Source: Legionella sp. (lineage in GTDB: Bacteria; Pseudomonadota; Gammaproteobacteria; Legionellales; Legionellaceae). From it: a stretch of 64,000 bases of DNA. A program made the translations under genes and the position numbers. Where the stretch lies: assembly GCA_002786165.1 (NCBI GenBank), contig PEQK01000020.1, positions 124,001 through 188,000 on the forward strand. Direction: 5' to 3'. Positions within the stretch are counted from its first letter, which is position 1, and each line of letters starts with the position of its first letter. Below are positions 28,913 through 37,272 of this stretch, one piece after another. The notes beneath the pieces were generated by a model. The model ran no database searches, had not been told where the DNA came from, and worked only from the letters and a program-made list of their open reading frames with translations.

Positions 28913-30436
28913 TTATTTCATCTTGGCTATTTTGTAATAATAAGGCCTTACTTTATTGTGTTGACCCTGACTTAACCCCCATATCTGGTGTATCGGCGAA
29001 AGAGATTGAACAGCGGTTAACATCAAATCATTGTCAAAAGAATTGGCTTCTTTGCCGATAAAAATGACGGTTTTTCCGTGCAATGAAAATTGACTCCACA
29101 TTTTAAACATCAACCCATCAAATCCAAATAATGAGGCATCATGAATCCGAAAAGGCTTAAATTCAGGATGAGCCTTGCTATATTTGGCTTGATAAAAAGC
29201 CAACTCACTGGCAATGCTGTATGTATCCAGCGGAATGAATATAGGTGTTTCTCCGGATGTTTCTAGTGTAGATGCTATATCTTGATACTGCTGTGTTAGT
29301 TTTTCCCAAGAAATCATTTTACTGAAAAATAATTGATTGAAAAAAACAGGTTGTCCGAAACTGATACAAAAAAACACAAACGTATAACTTGCGAGCAACA
29401 CGGGACTGATGTAAAGCCATTGTTTTAAGGTGGTACGTTGTTGATGCATCAACAGCGCCAGCCATGGCAATAGGGCGAGTAGCCCTGGGCCAATCCAATT
29501 CCATTTGAGCTCTCGACTGAGGCTAAACACAGCAAATACCATAAAAGGAATAATGGTATAGTATTGGATATATTGTCTGGTTGTTTTATCGATGATAACG
29601 GTTGAATTTTGACGGTATAATAATTTACTTAGTCCAATGAGTCCAATAGGTGTTACAAACAGCACCAACAGTCCTAGAAGTTGATGGAGTGAAAAATAAA
29701 ATTTTCCTTGAAAACGCCGGGTGCTTTGAAATGCAAAAGACATCCAATCGTGCGTAGCATTCCAATAAATCACAGGAGAAAACAACAATAGCATGATAAG
29801 AGCAGCTAAATAAGGTTCTTTTCGGCCTAACCATCGTCGATTTTGAGATGAAGATAATAGATATAAACCGGTTGCGAGTAACAGCAAAACGATGGTGTAT
29901 TTTGAAAGTAATCCCAATCCTACGGCCAAACCTGCTGCATACCACGATCTAGCTTGCCGTAAACACAATGCTCGGTATAAGTAATATAGTGCGGCTGACC
30001 AACAAGCCATCAAAGGTAAATCGGGCGTGATCACCACTGAATATAAGAAAAAGAAAGGTAGAATAGATAACAGTAAAACCGCAAATCTGCCTGTACCAGG
30101 TTGAATTAATTCAGACCATTTGTAACTGTAGTAGGCGGTGATCATCCAACACACCATTGCAGGGCAACGCACAGCAAACTCATTTATTCCAAATAACGTG
30201 TTAGATAATTTGATCAATAGGGCAACTAGGGGGGGGTGATCTAGATAACCGAAATCAAGATGAGCGGCATAATTCCAATAATAGGCTTCTTCTACTAATA
30301 ATTCATGGTGTGCTAGAAAAAATAAACGACATATGAAGGATAGCACAATGACGGTCATAAAATAAAAAGACGTATTTTTTGTTATTGCGAACATTAATAT
30401 GGGATTTTGAGGACGGGTTTGAGTATTATAAAGCAT
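28913..30436 (-). CDS. GT39/ArnT-like membrane glycosyltransferase
   Basis: The 507-residue protein has about ten hydrophobic helices over its first two thirds and a soluble C-terminal part. The first periplasmic loop reads ELLVEEAYYWNYAAHLDFGY followed by LDHPPLVA, the acidic catalytic motif of the PMT/ArnT superfamily, which moves sugars from polyprenyl phosphate at the outer face of the inner membrane. The acceptor (lipid A, glycan or protein) cannot be told from the sequence. A later ATG at 30394 is possible. It lies 20 bases from the divergent EVE-domain gene. Confidence 0.78.
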   Translation of the reverse strand: MLYNTQTRPQNPILMFAITKNTSFYFMTVIVLSFICRLFFLAHHELLVEEAYYWNYAAHLDFGYLDHPPLVALLIKLSNTLFGINEFAVRCPAMVCWMITAYYSYKWSELIQPGTGRFAVLLLSILPFFFLYSVVITPDLPLMACWSAALYYLYRALCLRQARSWYAAGLAVGLGLLSKYTIVLLLLATGLYLLSSSQNRRWLGRKEPYLAALIMLLLFSPVIYWNATHDWMSFAFQSTRRFQGKFYFSLHQLLGLLVLFVTPIGLIGLSKLLYRQNSTVIIDKTTRQYIQYYTIIPFMVFAVFSLSRELKWNWIGPGLLALLPWLALLMHQQRTTLKQWLYISPVLLASYTFVFFCISFGQPVFFNQLFFSKMISWEKLTQQYQDIASTLETSGETPIFIPLDTYSIASELAFYQAKYSKAHPEFKPFRIHDASLFGFDGLMFKMWSQFSLHGKTVIFIGKEANSFDNDLMLTAVQSLSPIHQIWGLSQGQHNKVRPYYYKIAKMK

Positions 30437-30456
30437 TTCTAGTTTAGGATATATCT

Positions 30457-30921
30457 ATGAACTATTGGTTAATGAAATCTGAACCAGATTGTTTTAGCAT
30501 TGATGATTTACAAAAAGCCCCGGCTCAAACGTCCTCTTGGGATGGCGTACGAAATTATCAAGCACGAAATTTTATGCGAGATCAGATGCGTATAGGAGAT
30601 CTGGTGTTTTTTTATCACTCTAACTGTAAACCGCCGGGTATTGTTGGGGTAGCTGAAATTGTCAGTGAAGCCTATCCAGATCATACGGCGTTTGATCCTG
30701 AATCAGAACATCCAGACCCCAAGAGTACACCTGAGTATCCACGCTGGTTTATGGTTGATCTGCGTTTCCAGAAAAAGTTTGAGCGGTTGATATCTTTAGA
30801 TGAATTGAAACGTCACCCTGATTTAAGCAGTATGCCGTTATTGCGAAAAGGCAATCGTTTGTCGGTTTTACCAGTTAGCCTAAAAGAATGGCATACCATT
30901 TGTGGTTTGATAGAAAAGTAG
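30457..30921 (+). CDS. EVE-domain protein (modified-base reader fold)
   Basis: The 154-residue protein is a single EVE domain: MNYWLMKSEPDCFSIDDLQ, SSWDGVRNYQARNFMRDQM, GDLVFFYHSNCKPPGIVGVA and the C-terminal LPLLRKGNRLSVLPV pattern (here MPLLRKGNRLSVLPV). EVE domains are PUA-like and bind modified bases in DNA or RNA. Bacterial stand-alone members are common housekeeping genes of unknown exact role. The accessory segment begins right after this gene. Confidence 0.9.
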   Translation: MNYWLMKSEPDCFSIDDLQKAPAQTSSWDGVRNYQARNFMRDQMRIGDLVFFYHSNCKPPGIVGVAEIVSEAYPDHTAFDPESEHPDPKSTPEYPRWFMVDLRFQKKFERLISLDELKRHPDLSSMPLLRKGNRLSVLPVSLKEWHTICGLIEK

Positions 30922-31178
30922 TATTGATGCAGTGCAGCGTAATCAAGGATGAGTATAGGATAAAACCCCTTGATCGCGCTGCATCACGGCTACGATACCA
31001 TTCTTGTAGATTATCTGGGATATAGTTTTTAGAGTACTACGAATGTAGTGTTTGGCGGCAATTAATAATCTTTATTCGTAACAATGTTTCCTAAATCAAT
31101 TGTCAAACATAGCTGCCTACAAGGCGCTAAAACCGAATTAGTAGACACTGACGAGCCACAAGTCTTGTAAAAAACAAG
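30922..31178. other. Non-coding segment at the left edge of the accessory region
   Basis: No credible gene is seen. An interrupted hairpin occupies 30933-30983: TGCAGCG-TA-ATCAAGG against CCTTGAT-CG-CGCTGCA, two 7-bp stems around a 2-base mismatch, with a 19-base loop. It has no T-tract, so it is not a standard terminator. The rest has no further structure that I can see up to the TTAAGAA box array. Confidence 0.5.
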
Positions 31179-31281
31179 TTCTTAAAAGGTATTAAATTAT
31201 TTAAGAAGATTTAAGAAGTTTCTTGCTACTTTTGAGGCGTATTCTACAATAGTTCTTAAATTAGTTAAGAACTATTAAGAA
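31179..31281 (+). repeat. Array of six TTAAGAA boxes, including a 25-base palindrome, before an ATPase gene
   Basis: TTCTTAA occurs at 31179 and 31253 and TTAAGAA at 31201, 31211, 31265 and 31275. Two pairs are spaced exactly 10 bases, one helical turn. Boxes at 31253 and 31265 lie inside a perfect palindrome with 10-base arms, TAGTTCTTAA (31250-31259) and TTAAGAACTA (31265-31274), spaced by 5. The last box ends 1 base before the start codon. This looks like a multi-site operator or iteron-like array, probably covering the promoter and ribosome binding site. Confidence 0.7.
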
Positions 31282-31282
31282 G

Positions 31283-32392
31283 ATGAAAAAAAATAATTGG
31301 CACTATGCAAGGCCGGATCTGGCACATAAATATCTGAATTTGTTCGATATTGGACTAACCTCTGCTAAATGTTTATTTGCAAGACGACGAATGGGAAAAA
31401 CAGAATTTTTAAAACAAGATTTTATCCCAGCAGCTAAAGAAGCCGGTTATATAGTAGTTTATTCTAATCTTTGGGAGCTAGAAATAGATCCAGCAACCGC
31501 TTTAGCTTACGAATTTTATAAAGTGGTGGAACCTAAAGGGTTTAGTAAAATTTGGGCCAATTTAAATCAGCCTATTAAAAAAATAAAAGCGGGAGGGAAA
31601 ATTCCGGGGCTTAGAGAGGGGGCAGTAGAGGCCGACTTGGCAGATACTAAAAGAATATCTGGCAGCTTATTAATGGAAGCAATGGATGCTTTCGATAAGA
31701 CAAAATCTAAAATGATATTGACTATTGATGAAGCCCAAGTGCTTGCGTATGAAGAAAATGCTCATTTTGCTCATGCACTACGCGCTGCATTGGACGTTAG
31801 AAAAGATCGTATTAAAGTTATTTTTGCAGGGAGTTCAGAAGCGACGTTGAGGAGAATGTTTGGTGTGGCTTCTGAGCCTTTTTATAATTGGGCACCTATA
31901 GAACCTTTTGAGTTACTGGGTTCAGAGTTTGTGAAGGCCATGGTGGAAAAGGTTAACAATATATGTAAGTTTCCATTGGATCTCAATAAAGCGTCCGAAG
32001 CGTTTGAGCAGCTTAAAAATACGCCTGAATTCTTCAGAAGGTATATTGAATCATATCTTACTAATCCAGAATTAGGCTCCGAAATAGCTCTAGAACATAC
32101 AAAAACCAGGGTATTTAGTGATAAAAATTTCAAACAACAATGGGATGCATTATTACCTGCCGATAAGTCTATTTTGCGTATGATTGCCGGAGGGGTTGCG
32201 GATTTGCACGGAAAATTAGCAATAGAGAAACTTGGGAATGAGCTGGGTATAGGAAGTGATGTGAATAAAAATACTATCCATAATGCTTTGCGGCGATTGA
32301 GTAATAAAAACCTAATAACTAAAATCGAATATGGAAAATATCAGTTTGAGGACGAGGGGTTTTCTGATTGGGTAAGACATTTAGTTGAATAA
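31283..32392 (+). CDS. AAA/STAND-type ATPase with C-terminal winged helix
   Basis: The 369-residue protein resembles archaeal-type/Orc1-like ATPases. The Walker A is degenerate at the front (LFARRRMGKTEF, residues 31-42), Walker B is ILTIDEAQ (145-152), and a sensor-1-like strand VIFAGSSEATLRRMF follows with two arginines. Residues about 300-369 form a winged helix (NTIHNALRRLSNKNLITKIE), suggesting DNA binding. No membrane segment is seen. The role is unknown; a self-regulating DNA-binding ATPase is an inference from the six-box array ending at its start codon. Such genes often sit on mobile or defence segments. Confidence 0.7.
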   Translation: MKKNNWHYARPDLAHKYLNLFDIGLTSAKCLFARRRMGKTEFLKQDFIPAAKEAGYIVVYSNLWELEIDPATALAYEFYKVVEPKGFSKIWANLNQPIKKIKAGGKIPGLREGAVEADLADTKRISGSLLMEAMDAFDKTKSKMILTIDEAQVLAYEENAHFAHALRAALDVRKDRIKVIFAGSSEATLRRMFGVASEPFYNWAPIEPFELLGSEFVKAMVEKVNNICKFPLDLNKASEAFEQLKNTPEFFRRYIESYLTNPELGSEIALEHTKTRVFSDKNFKQQWDALLPADKSILRMIAGGVADLHGKLAIEKLGNELGIGSDVNKNTIHNALRRLSNKNLITKIEYGKYQFEDEGFSDWVRHLVE

Positions 32393-32395
32393 CCC

Positions 32396-32518
32396 CAAAT
32401 TAGCATTTGTTGTCCTGGACTTGTTAATTAAACAGCTTCAATTGATAGCCGATGGTTATCGTAAAAAGGCTTATGGATATGACTGGCGTTTTGCATCGGA
32501 AATTCAAATCAACAATTA
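32396..32518 (+). pseudogene. Short remnant frame, possibly transposase C-terminus
   Basis: After the ATPase stop, a shifted frame with no start codon runs to TAA at 32516-32518 and reads VLDLLIKQLQLIADGYRKKA before ending WRFASEIQINN. The LQLIADGYRxxxxxxxxRF pattern recalls the C-termini of some DDE transposases. This is from memory of the pattern only, and the fragment could be chance coding. Confidence 0.25.
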
Positions 32519-32561
32519 ACATCTTTAGGTCGTTTTTTTTAGCTATGCTGCTATAGTTAGG

Positions 32562-35000
32562 TCAACATAATGTGATACAACAACGTTTATATTTAAGTTC
32601 ACTTCCACAGGGACATAACTCATTTACTCCGATTTTACGTTCTTTGCGAGCTGCGATAATAAGTTGTTGACGCAATAACAAGCCATCTTGATGAGTCAGT
32701 GCAATTTCATAAGGTGGAAGGTTTTTGAGATCTACATATTGCCATTCTACGTTTAGCAAAACATTATTTACAGAATACTCCAGGTCAATTAACAGATATG
32801 TTCTCTTTTTATGTGCAGCTACTAATGAACGAGTATGTCGCAATGCATTTTGTGTTATCGCTGTTTTATTGTGTGCTGGACATGATTTAAAACATGAAAT
32901 TGTAAGTCCGATATCTTTTATGTAAATTGCAGTTGGTTGATTACCATTGTGTGAGGGGGCAAGTTTCTGTAATTGCCACTCTATCATATTAGCAATTGCC
33001 TCACGTTCATTTTCTATAGTATTAAGCAGGATACTTGTTACTTCGGATCTTCCTATTTTTGAGCTTTTTGATAAATAATCAATAACATCCATTAATTTTG
33101 CAGGAATTTTTTGTTTTGGTAAAATAGCGTGTTCTTGGGGATCTAGTGCGGCCCGATAGTACTCATCAATTATTGTTTTGTGAGCACTTATAGTAACGGA
33201 TGAGTATTTTTTCCCGTCTATTATTTGAGTAACATATTGGCTGTAATCATTTTGTGCAATATACAAGCCGAGGTGCTCCATTTCATCGTCCAATTCAACA
33301 GATTTTGCCCGCATTCGTTGTTCAACAAAATGAAGGAAAATTAGAGGGTTCGTGAACATGTCAGCATACACCCTTAAATCATCGATTGATAATGCCCATA
33401 TGGAGCGTTGCCCTATATCAATGCTATCAAGATGTTGGACTCGAGCAGCAAGTTCAGTAAATGGATCTAATGTTATGGTACATATGGTTATACGGCGGAA
33501 ATCAGTTTGGCGCAACCGGCCAATTTCTTCATGTTTTTCGTTTGCAATGGATACTTCTGATGCGCTTTCTAGGAAATCAATGAAGCGGTTACCTTGTTCA
33601 GCGGGTTTTTGTATAAGTTCTTGGAGTGATGTGATATGAGAGTCAAGATCGGTAGCAGGTGAGGTATAAGTAAATGCACCAGCCTTTATTTCAATAACAA
33701 AAAGATGATCATCATAAATTAATAAACCATCTGTTTCGCACCATTGATTTTTATCCTTTACTTTCCACCGGTAATACACTGACTGGTAGGTACATGCTAA
33801 GGGTAATAGTCGTTTAAAATAAATAAATGGTAAGTCTTCAGATATTGTTTTTTGTAAAATATTCCATTTCGTTTTATAGTCTGGCACTAATCTAAATAAA
33901 ATACGTCGGATAACTCGATAAAAATTATCATATAGTGAGCCTATATCGAAACACAACGTTCGGTTATTCAGTTTAATGAAAGGACGTTTCATTGTTGGCC
34001 AGATTTTGAGAGGCCATCCCCTGAATGGGCCAGACGAGAAGAATTCTTGTTCCTCTCCTGGAAGCCAAGTGAGTTCACGGAGAAAAACTTGGGGCAATTT
34101 AGTCGTTTTTTCTACATCAAATAGCTCGAGTTCAAAAATTTCACTATAGGCTTTATTGTAGCGTTCTGCAAACTCAGGGTCTTCATAGAATTTGGCAATT
34201 AAGAGTTCGTTTATTTCAATGTCAGAAAGGTGTTCCATGTTAGGTAAGAGAGATAACTGCTCATTCATCATTGTATTGAGCTTATTCAATTCAATGAAAG
34301 CGTCGCAATACCCATATGTAAATTTAGTTAATATTTTATTGAATTCTTCAACAATACTTAAAGCATCAATTCCGAAGGTTTGGAGTAAAATATCTGAATG
34401 TGGAGTTAATATCTCAAGCAATGCTTGCTGTTCGTGTAATTGATAGCGTTTACCGCGTATGTTAACCCATTGACTTTCCAATGAGATGCGAAATTGCTCT
34501 TTGCTCATATCAAAGTCGGGAGCTGTTCGATTATATGCAGTTATGCAAATTTGATACTCTAATAATCTTTCCCCAAAGAGTAACTGAATATCGTCAGACA
34601 AATTTTTCCATTCAACATCACTAACATCTTCAGCATATGGCATTTTAGGAGGGAAAGAAGCAATAACCGATTGAACATAATCGATCATTCGCATTGCATG
34701 TGTGCAATCAAAGTCATCCTTTTCTTGAATTACTACAGCAGCATATTCTTGCCAGGATCGTTGTAATAATATGTCTGGAGGGAGATTAGCAATTCTTTCG
34801 GCTATCTTTATTACGAGATCATCAATTTCAAATTTAAGAATGGGTAAGCGTTCAACCATTGCCATTTGCATTTTATTGAATTGGTTAGTAGTCGGATGTG
34901 ATTGTCCAACCATAAGCTTTCCAAAGCGAGCGAATTCAAATGGACCGTTAGTGAAATGCTCGTCAGGCTTTATTTTTTTTACCTTTCGTCGCTTACTCAT
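32562..35000 (-). CDS. Large protein with PD-(D/E)xK-like core and C-terminal SEC-C zinc motif
   Basis: I do not recognise the 812-residue protein as a named family. The N-terminus is basic (MSKRRKVKKIK). Residues 1-400 look mainly helical. At 422-441 the stretch ETDGLLIYDDHLFVIEIKAG fits a PD-(D/E)xK nuclease core: Asp424, then Glu437-x-Lys439 after a beta-hairpin. The C-terminus ends NELCPCGSELKYKRCC, a complete SEC-C zinc motif (C796, C798, C807, C808). A second Cys/His cluster is SCFKSCPAH (702-710). No membrane segment is seen. It converges on the ATPase gene and lies against the tRNA-Ser 3' side. A defence or DNA-processing role is possible but unproven. Confidence 0.65.
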   Translation of the reverse strand: MSKRRKVKKIKPDEHFTNGPFEFARFGKLMVGQSHPTTNQFNKMQMAMVERLPILKFEIDDLVIKIAERIANLPPDILLQRSWQEYAAVVIQEKDDFDCTHAMRMIDYVQSVIASFPPKMPYAEDVSDVEWKNLSDDIQLLFGERLLEYQICITAYNRTAPDFDMSKEQFRISLESQWVNIRGKRYQLHEQQALLEILTPHSDILLQTFGIDALSIVEEFNKILTKFTYGYCDAFIELNKLNTMMNEQLSLLPNMEHLSDIEINELLIAKFYEDPEFAERYNKAYSEIFELELFDVEKTTKLPQVFLRELTWLPGEEQEFFSSGPFRGWPLKIWPTMKRPFIKLNNRTLCFDIGSLYDNFYRVIRRILFRLVPDYKTKWNILQKTISEDLPFIYFKRLLPLACTYQSVYYRWKVKDKNQWCETDGLLIYDDHLFVIEIKAGAFTYTSPATDLDSHITSLQELIQKPAEQGNRFIDFLESASEVSIANEKHEEIGRLRQTDFRRITICTITLDPFTELAARVQHLDSIDIGQRSIWALSIDDLRVYADMFTNPLIFLHFVEQRMRAKSVELDDEMEHLGLYIAQNDYSQYVTQIIDGKKYSSVTISAHKTIIDEYYRAALDPQEHAILPKQKIPAKLMDVIDYLSKSSKIGRSEVTSILLNTIENEREAIANMIEWQLQKLAPSHNGNQPTAIYIKDIGLTISCFKSCPAHNKTAITQNALRHTRSLVAAHKKRTYLLIDLEYSVNNVLLNVEWQYVDLKNLPPYEIALTHQDGLLLRQQLIIAARKERKIGVNELCPCGSELKYKRCCITLC

Positions 35001-35051
35001 TATATCATATACGTTCGATCACTTCTGAGATTACTTTAACGATTTACCAAG

Positions 35052-35071
35052 GGGTAGCCTAAAGGGTAGCC
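35052..35071. repeat. Direct repeats GGGTAGCC next to tRNA-Ser, integrase arm-site-like
   Basis: GGGTAGCC occurs at 35052-35059 and 35064-35071, start to start 12 bases, about 57 bases outside the tRNA-Ser 3' end. Short GGGTA-type direct repeats next to a tRNA 3' end are typical of the arm-binding sites of P4-like tyrosine integrases. No integrase gene is present, and I found no second copy of the tRNA 3' end that would mark the other boundary. Confidence 0.4.
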
Positions 35072-35127
35072 ATTTGATGGTTTATATTTGACTAATGGTT
35101 TTAATTCAACAAGTTACGAACATAACT

Positions 35128-35215
35128 TGGCGGAGAGACAGGGATTCGAACCCTGGGAAGGTTGCCCTTCAACGGTTTTCAAGACCGCCGCATTCGACCG
35201 CTCTGCCACCTCTCC
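35128..35215 (-). tRNA. tRNA-Ser, anticodon UGA
   Basis: The reverse complement begins GGAGAGGTGGCAGAGCGGTC and includes the anticodon loop TCTTGAAAA, giving anticodon TGA. A long variable arm follows (GTTGAAGGGCAACCTTCC region), diagnostic of tRNA-Ser. The T-arm is GGTTCGAATCC and the chain ends in an encoded CCA. The acceptor stem GGAGAGG pairs with TCTCTCC as a full stem, apart from one G-T pair. The total is 88 bases with CCA. Confidence 0.96.
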
Positions 35216-35224
35216 GTTGCGGAT

Positions 35225-35252
35225 TTTATAACAGAGAGAAATTTCATGCAAA
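35225..35252 (-). promoter_or_regulatory. Promoter of tRNA-Ser
   Basis: On the minus strand TTTGCA (35252-35247) and TATAAA (35230-35225) are spaced 16 bases. The tRNA begins 10 bases after the -10, with a TCCGC discriminator, as is usual for stable RNA promoters. Confidence 0.6.
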
Positions 35253-35309
35253 TACTTTCTTTCAAGATTGATAAAAATATTACATAAACTTGTATTTGTC
35301 TTAAATAAG

Positions 35310-35333
35310 AAGTGGGCCTTAGCCCACTTTTTT
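35310..35333. terminator. Hairpin terminator at the end of bamD
   Basis: AAGTGGGC (35310-35317) pairs perfectly with GCCCACTT (35322-35329) around a 4-base loop. The plus strand continues with TTTT and the minus strand with CTTATTT. It lies just past the bamD stop on the minus strand and insulates bamD from tRNA-Ser. Confidence 0.8.
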
Positions 35334-36123
35334 ATATGTCTTGCGAGTGTTCTTGGATTTTTTTCGGATTGCTATGATAGGTCGCTTGATAAACCCGTAA
35401 GGCATCATTGGCCGCATCGTTAAAACCTAAAGCCAAATCGGCATAATAGACCACGGCGAGTGCTTCTTGTGCGCTTGTGGCTTGAGGGTATGTTTTTAGC
35501 AAATAACTGGCTCGCTCTTCAGCTGCCACATACATTCTGCGATCATAATAATAGTAAGCCGCATGCAGTTCGCGTTGTGCAAACATATTGCGAAGATAAA
35601 TCATGCGCTGCAACGCATTTGGTTTATAACGGCTGTTTGGGAATTTTTGCACCAAGGATGCAAAATCAGAGTAAGCTTGGGATTGCGTACCTGGATCGCG
35701 GCTGGCTCGGTCCATCGGGAAAAAATTGGCCAATGCGCCTCTGACTTGATTGAAATTAGCCAATCCTTTCATATAGTAAGCATAGTCAACATTTTTTGCT
35801 CTTGGATACAAATGTATAAAGCGTTCCGCAGTGGCTGCCGTAGAAGGATAGTCTTCTTTTTTGAAATAAGCATAGATCAAATCAATTTCGGCTTGTTCAG
35901 CATCATCATTGAAAGGATACAATGTGTCTAATGCTTCTAAGCGTTTAATGGCTTCTGAATATTGTTTTTTTGCCAAATTTTGTTTGGCTTCTGTGTATAT
36001 TTGTTGGGCATTCATACCTTGGAAAGGACTGTCATCTTCATCGTCAGAACCTCCCCACCAGTGCTTACACGCACTTAAAGATAAAACAGCACATAATATA
36101 ATGATGACATTGATTCGTTTCAT
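35332..36123 (-). CDS. bamD: Outer membrane protein assembly factor BamD (lipoprotein)
   Basis: The 263-residue product begins MKRINVIIILCAVLSLSACK with a lipobox LSAC, so it is a lipoprotein. TPR repeats follow (QQIYTEAKQNLAKKQYSEAIKRLEALDTLYPF in two helices, then the family stretch YAYYMKGLANF and MDRASRDPGTQSQAYSDF). BamD is an essential partner of BamA in beta-barrel insertion. An in-frame ATG at 36144 overlaps the rdgC stop (ATGA) and would give a longer signal peptide. I prefer 36123 for its typical lipoprotein start, but coupling to rdgC keeps the longer start possible. Confidence 0.94.
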   Translation of the reverse strand: MKRINVIIILCAVLSLSACKHWWGGSDDEDDSPFQGMNAQQIYTEAKQNLAKKQYSEAIKRLEALDTLYPFNDDAEQAEIDLIYAYFKKEDYPSTAATAERFIHLYPRAKNVDYAYYMKGLANFNQVRGALANFFPMDRASRDPGTQSQAYSDFASLVQKFPNSRYKPNALQRMIYLRNMFAQRELHAAYYYYDRRMYVAAEERASYLLKTYPQATSAQEALAVVYYADLALGFNDAANDALRVYQATYHSNPKKIQEHSQDI

Positions 36124-36140
36124 TTGGTTTCGTCCATTCC

Positions 36141-37064
36141 TCATTGGCTTACGACAGCGTCGTTGGGCAATGTTTTGAGAGGTTGATTGTCCACAAGTTC
36201 AGCGATGATGCTATTGCATAAACCACGTAACTCTCCAGAAAGCAGGGTGATTTTTGCATCACGTTGGTGCTCTTCTCCGTCCATATTGGCAATATCGTTC
36301 AGGTCATCTTGCAAGTAATCCAAACATTTTAGGCGTTTGAGGCATAATGTTTGCGTTAAAGTAAATTGAATACGTTCATACCAGATCAAAGAAATTTCGT
36401 TGGCGGCAAACCCTTGTGACAATAAAGATTGAATTTCAGCCAATTCGCCCCCTTTGCAAGAAAAGCGTTTTTTCTCATCGTCCATAGAGGTGAGTAAACA
36501 ATCAGAAGCCAATTCAAAATGAGGGGGTAACTCATTAGGATGATTGATCCAATGATTAAACCGCAATGTTAAATTTTCAGAACATCCCAACGGTTCAATG
36601 TGCATACCGGGGATAGATTTTCTGAGTAACGCTAATAATTGTGACGCTTGATTGACGCTGCTCGTATTAATGATAAGTCGTTGATGCACGGTATCAAATA
36701 ATGCAAATAATTTTTTTTGTAAACAAAATGCTTTGGGTAATAAATCGAATTCGATGTCTTCGGCGATTTGCGCTCGTTCTGAACGTTTGACAGGAAAACC
36801 GCGTTCTGTTTCTAGTGCTTTTACTTTTTCAGTGACGTGACGTTGAACGACGTTACGCGGAAGAATACGTTCTTCTTTGCCCAAGCAAATGACGGTGCAT
36901 CCTGCAATAGAATGGGTTAATCCTTGATCAAAAGGCGATACCCAGCCATAAGTAAAACGCGCGTGCGCTGGGCAGGGTTTGAGCTGATCTTGTTCCAAAG
37001 CCGGGATGTCGTCGAGAGGTTTGTCGAATTGATATAAATAAACAAGTGCATTGTTAAACCACAT
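36141..37064 (-). CDS. rdgC: Recombination-associated protein RdgC
   Basis: The 307-residue protein starts MWFNNALVYLYQFD, the family N-terminus, and contains FTYGWVSPF and the later KRFSCKGGELAEIQSLLSQG. RdgC forms a DNA-encircling dimer that inhibits RecA. ATG 37064 is preferred over one 42 bases upstream because it fits the MWFKN-type family start. It ends in overlap with the alternative bamD start, so the two probably share a transcript. Confidence 0.93.
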   Translation of the reverse strand: MWFNNALVYLYQFDKPLDDIPALEQDQLKPCPAHARFTYGWVSPFDQGLTHSIAGCTVICLGKEERILPRNVVQRHVTEKVKALETERGFPVKRSERAQIAEDIEFDLLPKAFCLQKKLFALFDTVHQRLIINTSSVNQASQLLALLRKSIPGMHIEPLGCSENLTLRFNHWINHPNELPPHFELASDCLLTSMDDEKKRFSCKGGELAEIQSLLSQGFAANEISLIWYERIQFTLTQTLCLKRLKCLDYLQDDLNDIANMDGEEHQRDAKITLLSGELRGLCNSIIAELVDNQPLKTLPNDAVVSQ

Positions 37065-37272
37065 TTTATGACCTAAACCATGAATCAATGAGAATGCGCA
37101 AAGCATAACGCAACTTGCCTTTTGTTGCGACTAGAAAGTGAGATTAATTATTGAAATTTATAAGTACGTTTTTACAAACAGAAGGAAAGACGCCCTAGCC
37201 GAATACGCTAAAAAATCGTATGCTACAGGAGGATTCATATCGTCAACATTTGCGAATCTTATGGAGAAGAGC

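Noticed and set aside
31179-31281. TTAAGAA boxes as a CRISPR array
   Set aside because: Repeats are only 7 bases, in both orientations and irregularly spaced, with no spacer pattern and no cas genes nearby.
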